Under the pieces are notes generated by a model. That model was given only the letters and a program-made list of their open reading frames with translations, searched no databases and was not told the origin of the DNA. Below, piece after piece: positions 5,086 to 6,740 of a stretch of DNA of 6,740 nt. The translations under genes were made by a program, and so were the position numbers. Location: contig JABMSA010000102.1 of assembly GCA_013202185.1 (NCBI GenBank), positions 1 to 6,740 of the forward strand. Direction: 5' to 3'. The stretch comes from Planctomycetota bacterium. GTDB lineage: Bacteria; Planctomycetota; PUPC01; JABMSA01. Numbering within the stretch: position 1 is the stretch's first letter; each line of letters begins with the position of its first letter.

Positions 5086-6740
5086 ATGCGTACGATCTCG
5101 GCCGATCTGCATGATGTCAAGGGCCCCCACGACAAGAGATTTCGCCGGTGCGTAGCCGGAGGGCACGCCGCACTTGGCCTGCGCGCCCACTACCAACAGC
5201 AACTGGCCCTCGCGCGAAAAGAATGCGGCTTCGAATACATCCGCTTGCACGGGCTTCTCCACGACGACATGGGAGTATACCGCGAGGAAGACGGCAAGCC
5301 CATCTACGGCCGGCAGCACGTCGACAAGTTTTACGACTTCCTCCTCGACATCGGCATCAGGCCGCTCGTCGAATTCAGCTTGATGCCCAAGGCGCTGGCA
5401 TCGGGCGAGAAGACGCTCTTCTACTGGCGAGGAAACATCACGCCGCCGACGTCATATGACAAGTGGCAGGAACTCATCCGCCGGGCGGTGCTGCACTGGG
5501 AACGCCGATACGGCCGCGAAGAAATCAGGAAGTGGTACTTCGAAGTCTGGAACGAGCCGAACCTGCCGGGCTTTTGGACAGGAACCCAGGAGGAGTACTT
5601 CGCACTTTACCGCGCGGCCGCACAGGCTGTCAAGAGCGTCTGCGCCGACTACCGCATCGGCGGCCCCGCCACCGCCGGCATGGTCTGGATAACCGACACC
5701 ATCAACTTCTGCAACGAGAACAATGTGGCGCTCGACTTCATCACCTCGCACACATACGGCGTCGACGGCCACTTCGATGCAACAGGCAAGAGCGTGCTCT
5801 TCATCTCCAACCACCCGCACGCCCTCTGGAAAGGCGTGCAAAACGCCCACGATGAAATCCGACAATCCGTCATGTCCGACCTCGAGCTGCACGTCACCGA
5901 GTGGGGCACCTCCTACTCATCGCGCGATCCCGTGCATGACAGCTACTACTCCGCCGCGTACATCCTCTCCAAGCTCAAGCTCTGCGAAGGCGCGTACGAA
6001 TCGATGGCGTATTGGACGTTCTCGGACGTGTTCGAAGAACTGCGCCCGCCGATGCGGCCCTTCCACGGCGGGTTCGGGCTCGTGACCCTGCACGGGCTCA
6101 AGAAGGCCGGCTACTTCTCGTATCAATGGCTTAATCAACTGGGCAACGCCGAGCTGGCCTGCGACGACGCCGACGCATGGATCTGCTGCGACGATCGCGG
6201 CGTGCAGGCGCTCTTCTGGAACTACACCCACCTCGAGCAGGACGTCCACAACCAGTTGTTCTTCAGCCAGGACCAGCCGCCAAAGGCAAAGCAGCCCACA
6301 CAACTCAAGCTCGCCGGCCTGAAGCCCGGCCCCTACGAGTTGGCCGTTCACCGCGCCGGCTACCGCAGCAACGACGTCTATTCCGATTACCTCGATCTCG
6401 GCTCGCCCGACACCCTCAGCCGCGACGAAGTGGAGGCGATGCGCCAACGCCACAGCGGCGCACCCGAGGCAATCCAACGAGTGACCGTCGCCGCCGCCGG
6501 CTCATTCTCGCTGTACCTCGAGCTGCGCGACAACGACGTGATCTTCGTTAAGCTCACCGAAACCGGCGCCAGCCAAGAGAGCCTTCCGGTGTACAAGACC
6601 GTCAGTCATGCCCTCGTCGACCACATGGGCGTCGGGCAGTTCGTCGGCCTGCAGACTCGGATGGTGCGTTGGATCATCCGCAACAAGGTGCTGGAGGTCT
6701 GTCGGCTTATGGGATGGCTGCTCGTGGCCATCGACGGCAC
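5086..6740 (+). CDS. GH39 beta-xylosidase-type glycosidase, cytoplasmic, 3' end running into transposase-like sequence and off the window
   Basis: The frame is open for 551 codons from ATG 5086 to the window edge with no stop. It is a GH39 retaining glycosidase: these hydrolyse beta-xylosides (or related sugars) from non-reducing ends. There is no signal peptide, so it acts in the cytoplasm. Residues about 16-65 match the family start (CVAGGHAALGLRAHYQQQL, FEYIRLHGLLHDDMGVY). The acid/base is Glu 157 in YFEVWNEPN. The nucleophile is Glu 272 in LHVTEWGTSY. Both are close to the equivalents in characterised XynB enzymes, about 160 and 277. FITSHTYG, SMAYWTFSD and GGFGLVTLHGLKK complete the barrel, and residues about 350-492 are the usual C-terminal beta-sandwich, ending in NDVIFVKLTE. 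GH39 proteins of this type are about 500 residues, so a stop is expected near 6565-6590. Instead the frame continues into 6583-6740. It is 2 bases after the exported glycosidase-like gene, so probably co-transcribed. Xylosidase is the best call; other GH39 specificities are possible. Confidence 0.9.
   Translation, partial: MRTISADLHDVKGPHDKRFRRCVAGGHAALGLRAHYQQQLALARKECGFEYIRLHGLLHDDMGVYREEDGKPIYGRQHVDKFYDFLLDIGIRPLVEFSLMPKALASGEKTLFYWRGNITPPTSYDKWQELIRRAVLHWERRYGREEIRKWYFEVWNEPNLPGFWTGTQEEYFALYRAAAQAVKSVCADYRIGGPATAGMVWITDTINFCNENNVALDFITSHTYGVDGHFDATGKSVLFISNHPHALWKGVQNAHDEIRQSVMSDLELHVTEWGTSYSSRDPVHDSYYSAAYILSKLKLCEGAYESMAYWTFSDVFEELRPPMRPFHGGFGLVTLHGLKKAGYFSYQWLNQLGNAELACDDADAWICCDDRGVQALFWNYTHLEQDVHNQLFFSQDQPPKAKQPTQLKLAGLKPGPYELAVHRAGYRSNDVYSDYLDLGSPDTLSRDEVEAMRQRHSGAPEAIQRVTVAAAGSFSLYLELRDNDVIFVKLTETGASQESLPVYKTVSHALVDHMGVGQFVGLQTRMVRWIIRNKVLEVCRLMGWLLVAIDG
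6583..6740 (+). mobile_element. Internal fragment of a DDE transposase joined in frame to GH39, truncated at window edge
   Basis: After the GH39 end, the frame reads LPVYKTVSHALVDH, then LQTRMVRWIIRNKVLEVCRL and ends with MGWLLVAIDGT. The run 'LP..KTV...L', '..RM..... IRNKVLE..R..G', 'VAIDGT' matches my memory of a DDE transposase family in which the first catalytic Asp lies in '(V/I)AIDGT'. This would be interior to the protein, so the transposase N-terminus and left inverted repeat are absent. Codons have G/C-rich third positions, as in real coding. The join lies between Glu 492 (6559-6561) and about 6585. The family identity is from memory, not a search. Confidence 0.55.

Noticed and set aside
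5452..6477. Minus-strand frames opposite the GH39 gene
   Set aside because: GH39 motifs with both catalytic glutamates are on the plus strand; the minus frames are shadows.
1..6740. CRISPR array, tRNA or rRNA gene
   Set aside because: No regularly spaced repeats and no tRNA- or rRNA-like stretches were seen; nearly all of the window is protein-coding.

Overview
The window is GC-rich and densely coded on the + strand. It reads like a bacterium of the Planctomycetota or a related PVC-type lineage, probably from a metagenome. This rests on protein style: a large secreted NHL/PQQ-type beta-propeller protein preceded by a small beta-rich 'DGS..YGNLVKLTD' module, and large exported carbohydrate-active proteins. 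It is inference, because no marker gene is present.

Layout: 2-121 is the 3' end of an upstream gene ending in a small beta-barrel-like module. 184-2318 is a beta-propeller protein of about 711 residues if its frame is restored, but the reading frame is broken at about 224-227, 441-474 and 1848-1850. After a 111-bp gap with a plausible extended -10 promoter and a Shine-Dalgarno site, 2430-5083 encodes an exported protein of about 884 residues. It has two Asp-box (BNR/YCF48-like) motifs followed by a large catalytic-looking region that I tentatively place near GH101/DUF5696-type glycosidases. It is broken by one base at 3647-3649. Two bases after its stop, with a strong Shine-Dalgarno inside its 3' end, a cytoplasmic GH39 beta-xylosidase-type glycosidase begins at 5086. 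Its catalytic glutamates are clear at residues 157 and 272.

The GH39 frame does not stop where the family normally ends. From about 6583 to the window edge it continues, in frame, into what looks like an internal piece of a DDE transposase ending in the motif VAIDGT. This is either a fusion made by an insertion or deletion, or an assembly join.

The genes make sense together as a glycan-degrading locus: an exported propeller protein, an exported glycosidase-like protein, and an intracellular GH39 enzyme translationally coupled to the latter. The substrate cannot be read from the sequence. The frame breaks all lie at or next to short homopolymer runs, so sequencing or assembly error is the leading explanation and true pseudogenes the alternative.
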